Shown one piece after another: positions 55,540-64,000 of a stretch of DNA of 64,000 bases. Source of the DNA: Bremerella cremea (GTDB taxonomy: Bacteria; Planctomycetota; Planctomycetia; Pirellulales; Pirellulaceae). The first letter of the stretch is position 1. The number at the start of each line of letters is the position of its first letter. The position numbers were made by a program, and so were the translations under genes. Location of the stretch: the NCBI RefSeq assembly GCF_003335505.1, contig NZ_QPEX01000033.1:99514-163513 (forward strand), read 5' to 3'. The notes beneath the pieces are model-generated. The model saw only the letters and a list, made by a program, of their open reading frames with translations. It did no database searches and was not told where the DNA came from.

Positions 55540-56826
55540 CTATCGTTTTTCGATCGGGACAAACTCCCGTTTCTGTTGACCAGTGTAAACCTGGCGAGGT
55601 CGGCAAATCCGTTTAGTCGGCGAGCCGTGCATTTCTCTCCAGTGAGCAATCCACCCTGGCAGACGTCCCATCGCAAACAACACCGTGAACATCTGAACCG
55701 GAATTCCGATGGCTCGATAGATCACGCCGGAATAGAAGTCGACGTTGGGATAGAGCTTACGTTCGACAAAGTATTCATCGTTTAACGCCGCGTATTCCAG
55801 CTTTTGCGCCACCTCGAACAAGGGATCCTTGATATCCAACTTGTCGAGCAGCCGATCGCAAGCTTTTTTGATGATCGTCGCTCGCGGATCGAAGTTCTTA
55901 TAAACACGATGTCCAAAGCCCATTAAGCGGACTTTGCTCTTCTTATCCTTGGCTAGTTCGACATACTTATCGACGTCGCCACCATTTTCGATGATTTCTT
56001 CCAGCATGTTCACCACAGCTTCGTTGGCACCGCCATGCAGCGGTCCCCACAAAGCACTGATCCCTGCTGAGATCGATGCAAATAAGTTCGCATCGGCCGA
56101 TCCCACCATTCGCACAGTGGAAGTGCTGCAGTTCTGTTCGTGATCGGCATGCACAATCAACAGCAGGTTGAGGGCATCGACAAAGTCCGGATCAACATGA
56201 AATGGTTCGCTTGGCACAGCGAACATCATCTGCAAGAAGTTCTCGCAGTAAGATAGATCGTTCTGAGGATAAATGAACGGCTGACCGAAAGACTTCTTGT
56301 AGCTATAGGCCGCAATCGTCGGTAGTTTGGCCAACAACCGATGGATCGAAACTTCCACTTGCTCTGGGTCGTGTGGGTCGAGCGAATCTTGATAGAACGT
56401 CGACAAAGCGCTCACCACGCTCGACAAAATCGCCATCGGATGAGCATCGCGTGGAAAGCCATCGTAAAACGACCGCATATCCTCGTGCAGCATCGTGTGG
56501 CGACGAATCGAATTGCGGAAGTTGGTGATTTGCTCTTCAGTGGGAAGCTCGCCGTAAATCAGCAAGAACATCACTTCCACGAAGTCGCAATTGGCGGCCA
56601 AATCTTCGATGGGATAGCCACGGTAACGTAAAATCCCAACTTCACCATCTAAATAGGTGATTGCGCTGGTGGTTGACCCAGTGTTGACGTAACCTTCGTC
56701 CAAGGTGATGAAGTTGGTCGAGGCTCGCAACTTCGAGATGTCGACCGCCTTCTCATGCTCGGTTCCTTCAACAACCGGCAGTTCGATCTCATTACCTTCG
56801 ATGATAAGCTTGGCATTCTCGGACAT
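55540..56826 (-). CDS. gltA: Citrate synthase
   Basis: GltA condenses oxaloacetate and acetyl-CoA to citrate at the entry of the TCA cycle. The 428-residue enzyme has the hexameric type II layout. The N-terminal domain includes NFITLDEGYVNTGSTTSAIT and ILRYRGYPIEDLA. Catalytic residues are found in LIVHADHEQNCSTSTVRMVG, ALWGPLHGGANEAVV, LMGFGHRVYKNFDPRA and NVDFYSGVIYRAIGIP. The start at 56826 has GAGGAAG about 8 bases upstream. A reading to 56883 adds a non-conserved tail. It is flanked by unrelated genes. Confidence 0.95.
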   Translation of the reverse strand: MSENAKLIIEGNEIELPVVEGTEHEKAVDISKLRASTNFITLDEGYVNTGSTTSAITYLDGEVGILRYRGYPIEDLAANCDFVEVMFLLIYGELPTEEQITNFRNSIRRHTMLHEDMRSFYDGFPRDAHPMAILSSVVSALSTFYQDSLDPHDPEQVEVSIHRLLAKLPTIAAYSYKKSFGQPFIYPQNDLSYCENFLQMMFAVPSEPFHVDPDFVDALNLLLIVHADHEQNCSTSTVRMVGSADANLFASISAGISALWGPLHGGANEAVVNMLEEIIENGGDVDKYVELAKDKKSKVRLMGFGHRVYKNFDPRATIIKKACDRLLDKLDIKDPLFEVAQKLEYAALNDEYFVERKLYPNVDFYSGVIYRAIGIPVQMFTVLFAMGRLPGWIAHWREMHGSPTKRICRPRQVYTGQQKREFVPIEKR

Positions 56827-57172
56827 GCAGACTTCCTCACAGGGGCGTGCGCAGTTTATCCCGACAGGCTTGCCGGGCAGCATTTCCGCGGAGATGGACG
56901 CATCGGCAGAAGGTCGATGCTGCGAGTAGTCGGCGCGGAAGTAAACTCTGAATGTTATCTTTTGACCGCTACTTTACTCGATTGTAGAGGCCAACAAAAT
57001 AGGCGGTACTCCGGAATCATACCGCATAAGTACCACTTATCTTAGCCGTGCTACCGAAAATCGGTATGCTCGCTAAATTCTTCGCGGCTAAGCCCTGCCA
57101 GAAAACTAGAATCTTGGGGGGAAGCGTGGCAAAATCTGATAATTACAGCATCTTTTCATGCCGCCATACCAG
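56827..57172. promoter_or_regulatory. 346-bp region upstream of gltA
   Basis: On the minus strand there is TATGAT (57016-57021 in plus coordinates), a plausible -10. A perfect dyad TACCGA-AAA-TCGGTA (57052-57066) lies further upstream. Any -35 at the right spacing is weak. No gene is visible. Confidence 0.35.
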
Positions 57173-58822
57173 CTACCTGGGTGGTGTGTTCTGATTCTCT
57201 TCGTCGAAAATGGTCCAAACCTGTGCCTTCGCTTTCACTTCCTGAATGTACGCTTCGGTGGCTTTTTGTTTCCGCTGCTTCTTAATTTGCTCTTTGATTT
57301 CGACCTGAGCTTCGGTGAAGGGGACCATTCCTTCCTCTTCTCGCTCGACCACGCGAACAATATGAAAGCCCTCTTGGGATTCAATAATTGGGCTCAACTC
57401 GCCTACCGGCAGCGTAAAGATTGCTTGATCGACCGTTTCATTCTTAAGGCTCCCTTTACTAGTCCAATCGTATTGGCCACCCCGAGAAGCACGAATTCCT
57501 TGCGATTCACGTTTAGCCACCGCATCTAGCGGAGCCCCGCGTAACACGCGGTTTCCCATCGCGGCCATTGCTTCCCAGGCAGCTTGCCGATTTGGAAACT
57601 CTGAGAACTTCACCATTAACTGCTCCCACTTGGCCCGGGCAGGCTTCTCGTAGTCGCTGGAATGCTCGCTGTAAAAGTCAAGCATTTGCTGATGGGTGAC
57701 TTCTTCGTCGCTCCGGACGTGCCGCTGAATCTGTTGATAGGCCACGACTTGTTCAACGTAACGTTGCTTCTTCTTTTCTAACGAGCTTCCCGTTTCCCGC
57801 AGTTTCATATCGAATTCGGCCCGGGACTGTACTCCAGCTTCCTTTAGGTCCGATTCCAGCTGATGCTCGTAGTAGTTCTTGTCCAGCATCTGCTGCATGT
57901 CGGCACGACGATCTTGCGGCACATTACGGAGAAATTCGAGGTAGACAATCTTGACATCGATCATGCCAGGCAACATTTGCTTGAGGGCTTGCTCTTTAAA
58001 TTTCTCGATGTCATCTTCGCGCACGCTGGCCAACTGTTCTTCTGTCAGCGACTCCAACTTTTGCTTAATTATTTGATTCACAGGGCCAAGCACGTCACCA
58101 GCCAGGATAGGCTCGCCATTCACGATGGCAACAATTCGTGCCGGTTTAAATAGATCGTTCTCGTCGACAGCGGGCGTTTGCTGCGGAAGATTCGCGACAT
58201 GGGCAACTTCAGCTGGTGCTGAATAACCTGGCGAAACCATTTGTGTGTTTGGATAGCTGGCCGGCATCGCAGGCGCATCATTAGCCGCTGGCATTTGATT
58301 TTGCGGAGCAGAATAGCCTGAAAACTGCCCTGCAGCTGGTTCGTACCCGTAGGCTGAATTGTTCCCCGTCGAGGGATAGACCCCGGTCGCAGGGTAGCTG
58401 TTCGTTTGAGCCGGATAAGTAGCCCCTTGGGATACAGCGGCAGGATAGGCTGCTGGATAGCCAGCCCCGGCAGGAGGTGCCATTCCCATGTTCGATCCCA
58501 TCGTGCCTTGACCGTAGGCTTGCGAATTAGGTGGCGAATAGCCAGTCGGTTGCGTTTGCGTCGGTCTCGCTGGCACATTGGCCATGCGATACTGCGGCTG
58601 GCCAGCGCCACGTCGCTCTGCAAACGGATCGGGAGGCGTTGCTTCTGCAGTCGCCTCCTGTTTCCAAGGATTCCACCGAGAAGGCCAACCGAACTGTGCG
58701 TTTGCCGCAGATGGTAAGACCAAGCATGCTCCCACAACGAGGCCGGCAAGAACGATACGAGACCGGACCGATTTGTTTGTCAAATGCGTTGCTGAGATCA
58801 CGTTGTTTGAAGTCCCATCCAT
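57173..58822 (-). CDS. Periplasmic parvulin-type peptidyl-prolyl isomerase (SurA-like)
   Basis: A 549-residue protein. A signal peptide (RIVLAGLVVGACLVLPSAANA) is followed by a Pro/Ala/Tyr/Gln-rich low-complexity stretch (about residues 55-215). A SurA-type N-domain begins at ARIVAIVNGEPILAGDVLGP. The parvulin domain holds ASRGGQYDWTSKGSLKNETV and QEGFHIVRVVEREEEG. Such proteins help fold outer-membrane or secreted proteins. The long disordered stretch before the chaperone part is unusual for SurA. It lies between mfd and gltA, 73 bases after mfd. Start at 58822; a TTG at 58828 is possible. Confidence 0.85.
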   Translation of the reverse strand: MDGTSNNVISATHLTNKSVRSRIVLAGLVVGACLVLPSAANAQFGWPSRWNPWKQEATAEATPPDPFAERRGAGQPQYRMANVPARPTQTQPTGYSPPNSQAYGQGTMGSNMGMAPPAGAGYPAAYPAAVSQGATYPAQTNSYPATGVYPSTGNNSAYGYEPAAGQFSGYSAPQNQMPAANDAPAMPASYPNTQMVSPGYSAPAEVAHVANLPQQTPAVDENDLFKPARIVAIVNGEPILAGDVLGPVNQIIKQKLESLTEEQLASVREDDIEKFKEQALKQMLPGMIDVKIVYLEFLRNVPQDRRADMQQMLDKNYYEHQLESDLKEAGVQSRAEFDMKLRETGSSLEKKKQRYVEQVVAYQQIQRHVRSDEEVTHQQMLDFYSEHSSDYEKPARAKWEQLMVKFSEFPNRQAAWEAMAAMGNRVLRGAPLDAVAKRESQGIRASRGGQYDWTSKGSLKNETVDQAIFTLPVGELSPIIESQEGFHIVRVVEREEEGMVPFTEAQVEIKEQIKKQRKQKATEAYIQEVKAKAQVWTIFDEENQNTPPR

Positions 58823-58895
58823 GAGCAAACCTTCAGGCAGTGGCGTCCTGCCACATTTCGCGCGAGAAAAAAGCCGGCGGAGTATAGAAACGCAG

Positions 58896-61800
58896 TTAAC
58901 TTGGCTGCAACATCAGTCTGGCAAAATCGAGCAACTTTGAGCCATCCATGCTGGAATCGGGCAGCGGAATGTATGCTTTTGAGTCATCCACAATGCGCAG
59001 CTTTTTCCCTCGCAGCTTTGCTAGCTGTTCGATACGCGACCTATTTGTATATACGAACACCAGAAAAGTTTGATCGACTTCCTCTTCGATATAAATCGAA
59101 GACACTTGCCAGAAAGCAGCATCTAACTTCAACGTAACGAGTCGCAACAACTCGTCCACAACTTCCGGCGGCGAACCAAAACGGTCGCGAAGTTCTTCTC
59201 GTATCTGATTTAGATCGTCATCGGACGCAATCCGCGTCATTCGTCGATACAAGTCAATTTTTTGCCGCATATCACTGACATAATCATCCGGCAGGTAGGC
59301 TTCCACCGGCAGATCGATGTCGACGTCAATCGATAATTTCGGAGGTAATTTTTGCAACCGCCGTACGGCACTTTCCAGCAGTTGGCAATAAAGCTCGTAA
59401 CCAACGGTGGCAATATGTCCACTTTGCTGAGTGCCGAGAATGTTCCCCGCGCCCCGGATTTCCAGGTCTCGCATAGAAATCGCGAAGCCAGCCCCCATGT
59501 GGCTGAACTCTTCGATGGCATGCAAGCGTTTGCTAGCAATTGGCGTAAGATGCTTGGCTGGCTCTAAGAGCATGTAACAATAACCACGATGATGCGATCG
59601 CCCGACTCTGCCTCGCAGTTGATGCAAATCGGCCAAGCCATATCGGTCAGCCTCGTCAACAAAGATCGTATTCGCATTTGGAATATCGAGCCCGCTCTCG
59701 ATGATCGTCGTCGCCAGCAGCAAGTCGAATTTCCCCTCAATAAAATCGACCATGACCTGTTCGAGCGCCCCTTCGGCCATCTGCCCGTGACCGATTCCGA
59801 TTTTTGCTTCTGGTACGATATGCTGCAACTTGGCCGCAACGACTTGAATGTCCTGTACCCGGTTATGCACAAAGTAAACCTGCCCACCACGGTTCAACTC
59901 ACGCAAGACCGCGTGGCGAATTAACTCGTCACTCCAGCGAGAAACTTTGGTTTCGACTGCAATGCGGTCCTTCGGAGCCGTTTCTAAATTGCTAATATCG
60001 CGGACACCCACTAACGACATATGAAGTGTCCGCGGGATGGGTGTGGCGGTCATCGTCAGGACATCAACGGTCGTACGCAACTGCTTCAAGCGTTCCTTAA
60101 CTTCCACACCGAACCGCTGCTCTTCGTCGATGACCACCACACCTAGGTTTTGAAAGACGACATCTTTCGAGGCCAGGCGATGCGTCCCGATTACGACATC
60201 AACGGTTCCGTCCTTCAGGCCCTTAATCACTTCCCGTTGCTCTTTCGCAGTGCCAAAGCGGCTTAAACGCGCGATCGAAAAAGGAAACTCCGCCATCCGC
60301 TCGCGGAAGCTTTTATAGTGCTGCTCGGCCAAGATTGTCGTTGGCACGAGTACGGCCACCTGGTATCCGTTATCTACGGCTTTGAAAGCTGCCCGCATGG
60401 CAACCTCGGTCTTTCCAAAACCAACGTCACCGCATAACAGACGGTCCATTGGTCTCGGCTGCAGCATATCTTGCTTGATCGCTGAAATCGCCAAGAGCTG
60501 ATCGTCCGTTTCCTGATAGGGAAACGAGGCGTCGAACTCATATTGCCAGTGGGTATCTTCCGCGAAAGCAATACCTGGGCGACTTTTCCGCTCTGCTTGA
60601 ACATGTAGCAGGTCAGCCGCCAGATCTTTTACTGCCTTCTCGACGTTCTCCTTCTGCTTTTTCCAGACCACACCACCGATGCGGGCCAAGGGAGGACGCG
60701 TTTTACTTCCTCCGACGTACTTCTGGACCAGATCGATTTTCGAGGCCGGGACAAAGATCTTCGTTTCGCCATGAAACTCAAGGACCAAATGTTCTTCAGC
60801 ACTCCCCTGCTTATCAATGAGCCGCAGCCCGCGATACCGTCCAATTCCATGCCCAAGGTGAACGACAAGGTCTCCCTTCTTCAAGTCGAGAAAACTATCG
60901 ATCACCTTTCCTAGGCGTCGTGTCTTCGTCCGGTGTATGGCCCCCCGGTGAAAGATTTCGTCGCCACTAATCAGCACCAAGCGACCTTCGCGAAAACGAA
61001 ACCCTTGGTGCAGCACCCCAAGCACATAATGCAGCCGCCCCGACTTGGCGACCTCGGTGGCATCCAAAATTTCGCGCAGCCGTTCGACTTCGGCCTCCAT
61101 GCGGCAGACAATGATGACATCTAAGCTTTGGCTTACGACATCAAGTTCACCACGCACCCGCTCGATATCGCCACTGAACTGCTCAACCGACTCGAAGTTC
61201 AGATTCGCCGTTACGTTAAAAGAACCACTGGAGATTCCCGCCAACGATACTTTGCGAAATGCGTTTAGCCGAGCGATCGTTTCTGCGAACTCAAACGCAT
61301 CACGCACATCGTCAACACGTTTGAGATAGTCGTCTGCAGTTTGCTTCATCTGATCAGGTTCGATCAGCAAAAAGACCGTGTCCGCTGGCAAGTAATCGAC
61401 AAAACTGCCTTGATAATCTCGCGAGTGCCGCAGCGCCGTTATGTCGATTTGCTTTAATGCTTCGACACTACGCTGTGTTTCTATGTCGATTTCACGAATC
61501 GATTCGATCTCATCCCCAAACAGCTCGACGCGAACCGGACCATTCCAATCAGGGGCGAAAACATCCAAAATTCCGCCGCGGAGCGAAAACTCACCAGGTA
61601 ATTCGACCGCGCTAGTCGAATGATATTTATGCGTCAGCAACCATTTCGCTAGTTCTTCAGGTTCCAGCCGTTGCCCGATCTCTAAACGACGACTGTTGGC
61701 ACGAATGTTCTCTTGACCGGGAACCGGCTGAATCAAACTCTCGATCGAAGTAACCAGTAACGCTGGACATTGGTCGTAGACCAGTTGCTTTAAGATCCGC

Positions 61801-62141
61801 AGTCTCGCTGCGTAAATCTCGTCGTGCAATCTGCGTTCGTCCGGCGACGATTCCCAAGCCGGAAAAGAGGCAACCTCGGTATCGGTGAACAGCGGCAAAG
61901 CATCGGCCAGCTTGTCGATTTCACTCAAATGAGGAGCGATCAACACAATCGGGGACGTGACTTCCGCACGAATCGCAGCAGCCACTAGCGCGCACGCTGA
62001 CCCCCAGACTCCTTCCAGCGAGACATCATTCCCTTGGTTCAGGGCTTGAAGTACCTGCTGAAACGACTCGTTCTGCTCAAAACATTGCGGCAGGCTTTTG
62101 AGCATCGCCGCCGCTTGCTGGGATGTCGCAAGGCTCATCAT
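58896..62141 (-). CDS. mfd: Transcription-repair coupling factor
   Basis: Mfd displaces stalled RNA polymerase and recruits UvrA for strand-specific repair. The 1081-residue protein has a UvrB-like N-part (SLEGVWGSACALVAAAIRAE), the polymerase-binding region (KKGDLVVHLGHGIGRYRGL) and the RecG-like motor: LLCGDVGFGKTEVAMRAAFK, then VVVIDEEQRFGVEVKERLK, TMTATPIPRTLHMSL and DRYGLADLHQLRGRVGRS. The C-terminal TRCF domain follows (SIDVDIDLPVEAYLPDDYV). It is a little shorter than E. coli Mfd (1148). Two adjacent ATGs (62141, 62138) could start it. Confidence 0.95.
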   Translation of the reverse strand: MMSLATSQQAAAMLKSLPQCFEQNESFQQVLQALNQGNDVSLEGVWGSACALVAAAIRAEVTSPIVLIAPHLSEIDKLADALPLFTDTEVASFPAWESSPDERRLHDEIYAARLRILKQLVYDQCPALLVTSIESLIQPVPGQENIRANSRRLEIGQRLEPEELAKWLLTHKYHSTSAVELPGEFSLRGGILDVFAPDWNGPVRVELFGDEIESIREIDIETQRSVEALKQIDITALRHSRDYQGSFVDYLPADTVFLLIEPDQMKQTADDYLKRVDDVRDAFEFAETIARLNAFRKVSLAGISSGSFNVTANLNFESVEQFSGDIERVRGELDVVSQSLDVIIVCRMEAEVERLREILDATEVAKSGRLHYVLGVLHQGFRFREGRLVLISGDEIFHRGAIHRTKTRRLGKVIDSFLDLKKGDLVVHLGHGIGRYRGLRLIDKQGSAEEHLVLEFHGETKIFVPASKIDLVQKYVGGSKTRPPLARIGGVVWKKQKENVEKAVKDLAADLLHVQAERKSRPGIAFAEDTHWQYEFDASFPYQETDDQLLAISAIKQDMLQPRPMDRLLCGDVGFGKTEVAMRAAFKAVDNGYQVAVLVPTTILAEQHYKSFRERMAEFPFSIARLSRFGTAKEQREVIKGLKDGTVDVVIGTHRLASKDVVFQNLGVVVIDEEQRFGVEVKERLKQLRTTVDVLTMTATPIPRTLHMSLVGVRDISNLETAPKDRIAVETKVSRWSDELIRHAVLRELNRGGQVYFVHNRVQDIQVVAAKLQHIVPEAKIGIGHGQMAEGALEQVMVDFIEGKFDLLLATTIIESGLDIPNANTIFVDEADRYGLADLHQLRGRVGRSHHRGYCYMLLEPAKHLTPIASKRLHAIEEFSHMGAGFAISMRDLEIRGAGNILGTQQSGHIATVGYELYCQLLESAVRRLQKLPPKLSIDVDIDLPVEAYLPDDYVSDMRQKIDLYRRMTRIASDDDLNQIREELRDRFGSPPEVVDELLRLVTLKLDAAFWQVSSIYIEEEVDQTFLVFVYTNRSRIEQLAKLRGKKLRIVDDSKAYIPLPDSSMDGSKLLDFARLMLQPS

Positions 62142-62235
62142 GAATAGCTGTGAATTTTAGGGGGGATGTTAGAATCGGGCCAAGATGACCTGCGGTAGTT
62201 TTGTGTTCTTTTTGTATTTCAGAAGGAGTCCCTTC

Positions 62236-62907
62236 ATGCACCTGCGCTTCATGCTGAGTCTGACAATCTGCAGCCTCTTTGCCTCACTCCTCATCGCTGA
62301 GGATATCCCAGGCTGGGGGACCTTCGTCGATCCGGTAGGCAATTGTCCGGTCGATATCACCAAATCGGGCATCACCATGGAAGTGCCTGCGGGCATACAC
62401 GACATGAACCCTTACTTACGCCAAACGAATGCTCCCCGTATCTGGCAGGAAGTTACTGGTGATTTTCTGTTTGAGGCCCGAATGCTTGATTTTCCCCGGC
62501 CCCAGGCAAACACCGGAGCCAATGGGCATCAAAGCTACATCGCTAGCGGACTGCTTGTGTGGCAGGACGAAGGCAATCTATTGCGTTGGACACGTTCGGC
62601 CAGTGGCGAGGCCAATCAGATCTATTTGAGTTGCGAGCAATACAAAAACAACGCCATCGTTGGCGGTGGCAACTTTCCCCTTGAAGACAAACCTGTTTCC
62701 CTGCGAGTTGAACGAAGAGGAGACCGGATACGTATGTGGGCTACGTACGACACAAACGGCTGGAAAAAACTCTTAGACCGACAATGCGACTACTCCAAGA
62801 GCCTGCACGTTGGCGTTTTTGGTCTCAACGTGACTGATAGGGATGTCGAATTCCGTTTTGAAGATGCCTATCTGCTGACCGAAAAACGCCAGGAACAAGG
62901 CGAATAG
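62236..62907 (+). CDS. Secreted beta-sandwich protein (DUF1349-like), tandem copy 1
   Basis: A 223-residue secreted protein with a signal peptide (FMLSLTICSLFASLLIAED). The body (DIPGWGTFVDPVGNCPVDIT to DVEFRFEDAYLLT) looks like a concanavalin-type beta sandwich, similar to DUF1349 proteins. Key shared stretches are LLRWTRSASGE and VERRGDRIRMWAT. The start at 62236 has AGAAGGAG 7 bases upstream. It is followed 59 bases on by a close paralogue, so the two probably share a transcript. It diverges from mfd. Confidence 0.75.
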   Translation: MHLRFMLSLTICSLFASLLIAEDIPGWGTFVDPVGNCPVDITKSGITMEVPAGIHDMNPYLRQTNAPRIWQEVTGDFLFEARMLDFPRPQANTGANGHQSYIASGLLVWQDEGNLLRWTRSASGEANQIYLSCEQYKNNAIVGGGNFPLEDKPVSLRVERRGDRIRMWATYDTNGWKKLLDRQCDYSKSLHVGVFGLNVTDRDVEFRFEDAYLLTEKRQEQGE

Positions 62908-62966
62908 CAACCAACAACCAACGTTTATCCCCTTACACAGACAGCACTTAAGACGCATAAGACGAC

Positions 62967-63629
62967 ATGCACATATACTGCCGCACAAAATCCAGCCTAG
63001 TCATGCCACTTCTCCTCGCGTTCTTTTGCAGCCCCTTGGCCGCCCAGGAATTCCCTGGCTGGGGAGAGCTGGTAGATCCGGTCGGCGACTGTCCAGTCGA
63101 CCCTCTGCCAGATGGAATCCAGCTAACCATCCCCGCTGGCATTCATCAACTGAACCCCACCATGGATACCGTGAATGCACCTCGGGTTTGGCAATCTGTG
63201 GAAGCTGACTTCCTCTATGAAGTCCGCGTAAAGGACTTCCCACGCCCTGAAGCGGACAGTGGAGCCAATGGAAATCGCAGTTATGTCGCCGCAGGAATCG
63301 TGATTTGGCACGACGAAAACAACTTCCTGCGCTGGACACGTTCGGCAAGTGCTGAAAAGAACGCCGTTTACCTAAGTTGCGAACAGTTTGAAAACGGAAA
63401 ACATGTCGGAGGTGGGTACTTCCGCATGAAAGACGAACCAATTTGGATTCGCGTCGAACGAAGAGGAAACACACTTCGCATGTCTGCCTCCGACGACGGG
63501 AAGAAGTGGCAACAAGCAATTGAGCGTGATTGCACCTTTCCAACAGCGCTCAAAGCGGGCGTATTTGGACTGAACGTGACGGAAAAGGAGTTCCAGTTCC
63601 GATTCAGCGATGGATACCTACTCAAATAA
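62967..63629 (+). CDS. Secreted beta-sandwich protein (DUF1349-like), tandem copy 2
   Basis: A 220-residue paralogue of the preceding protein. Both share PGWGxxVDPVGxCPVD, then the PAGIHxxNP turn and FLRWTRSASAEKNAVYLSCE. The signal peptide (VMPLLLAFFCSPLAAQ) is intact if translation starts at 62967 or at the internal ATG 63003. A partial regional difference (DEPIWIRVERRGNTLRMSAS) shows steady divergence without breaks. It may bind extracellular polysaccharide, which I infer only from the fold. Confidence 0.75.
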   Translation: MHIYCRTKSSLVMPLLLAFFCSPLAAQEFPGWGELVDPVGDCPVDPLPDGIQLTIPAGIHQLNPTMDTVNAPRVWQSVEADFLYEVRVKDFPRPEADSGANGNRSYVAAGIVIWHDENNFLRWTRSASAEKNAVYLSCEQFENGKHVGGGYFRMKDEPIWIRVERRGNTLRMSASDDGKKWQQAIERDCTFPTALKAGVFGLNVTEKEFQFRFSDGYLLK

Positions 63630-64000
63630 CAGTGAGCAACTAGCAGAAAAGACCGCTCCGCTATTGTCCTCAAGCAAGTTCCCGAGACATTCCCGAAAGT
63701 TTTTCATCGCCCTAACACATTACCAGGCACCACGTTACAGATCATTTTGATTTTTGCCGCTCAATTTCCCGCCACCCCCGTTTGACAACAGGGCCCCGGC
63801 GGTGATACATTGCGTCCTTCCAGTTGAGGGTAAGACCTTGACAGGGAAAACTCACTTCCCAAACGAAGTGCGATTTGATCTTTGACAATTTGGTTGGTAG
63901 ATGGCATTTTGTGTGACGAAGTGCTGTTTGATTGAGTTGCTTGTCGCTTGACGAGTAACGCAACGAACAAAGCTTTGTCGCCTAAAAACGATGCAATTTC
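63630..64000. promoter_or_regulatory. Gene-free right end with several TTGACA hexamers
   Basis: TTGACA occurs at 63782-63787, 63838-63843 and 63882-63887, and TTGACG at 63948-63953. The first is followed 18 bases later by TACATT (63806-63811), a plausible promoter pair. The others lack a good -10 at the right distance. Such a cluster could precede a strongly expressed gene or stable RNA to the right of the window. No gene is visible within the stretch. Confidence 0.35.

Noticed and set aside
63742..63970. Minus-strand frames of 69-73 codons at the right end
   Set aside because: They have no ribosome site or motif and run through the likely promoter cluster.

Overview
The window looks like chromosomal DNA of a planctomycete, most likely of the Pirellulaceae type (Blastopirellula, Bremerella or Rhodopirellula-like). 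The reasons are several lineage-typical families: a DUF1559 prepilin-like protein with an H-X9-DG end, two PVC-type CxxCH cytochrome/propeller proteins, a giant SdrD-B/FG-GAP surface protein with a LEPR-XLL-like start, many secreted beta-propellers, and a cmk-plsC-rpsA run. Base composition is even and moderately GC-rich. I saw no phage, insertion sequence, CRISPR array or rRNA gene.

Layout. 1-6434: an ectoine locus. ehuB-ehuC-ehuD-ehuA (uptake ABC transporter) and a MarC-like gene read left; ectA-ectB-ectC (synthesis) read right from a shared 243-bp control region; a MarR regulator follows, convergent. 6435-12070: a TetR regulator and an RND efflux pair with matching operator palindromes. 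12082-17361: small single genes (DJ-1/PfpI, cysteine-rich CPXCG protein, PhoD-like phosphatase, VOC protein, thioredoxin-fold protein, a receiver fused to a degenerate kinase-like module). 17425-24236: a leftward envelope and isoprenoid run, dxr-rseP-HAD-lpxD-lpxI-exported methyltransferase. 24451-27933: cmk-plsC-rpsA with a strong terminator. 27955-31611: a leftward three-gene operon of a membrane-anchored VWA protein and two paralogous membrane proteins.

32000-39798: an SMP-30 lactonase, a KaiC-like ATPase, a TPR protein, lpxA, a lipoprotein plus DUF1559 pair, a secreted protein of unknown function and a stand-alone BLUF photoreceptor. 39940-40024 is tRNA-Leu(CAG). 40164-54198: secreted propeller and cytochrome proteins, a GYF-domain membrane protein and the 1738-residue repeat protein, which follows a WD40 gene. 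54250-62141: gltA, a SurA-like isomerase and mfd. 62236-63629: a tandem pair of paralogous secreted proteins, followed by a promoter-rich gene-free end.

How it fits together. The cell can both make and import ectoine, has lipid A genes (lpxA, lpxD, lpxI) in two places, regulated efflux, and a large extracytoplasmic repertoire. The observations I rate highest are an intrinsic terminator plus hairpin between ectB and ectC, the paired TetR operators, the receiver/degenerate-kinase fusion, the VWA three-gene operon, an RseP with four PDZ-like modules, the BLUF protein with a complete photocycle residue set, and the higher-order module duplication in the giant protein. None of these amounts to a proven new system.
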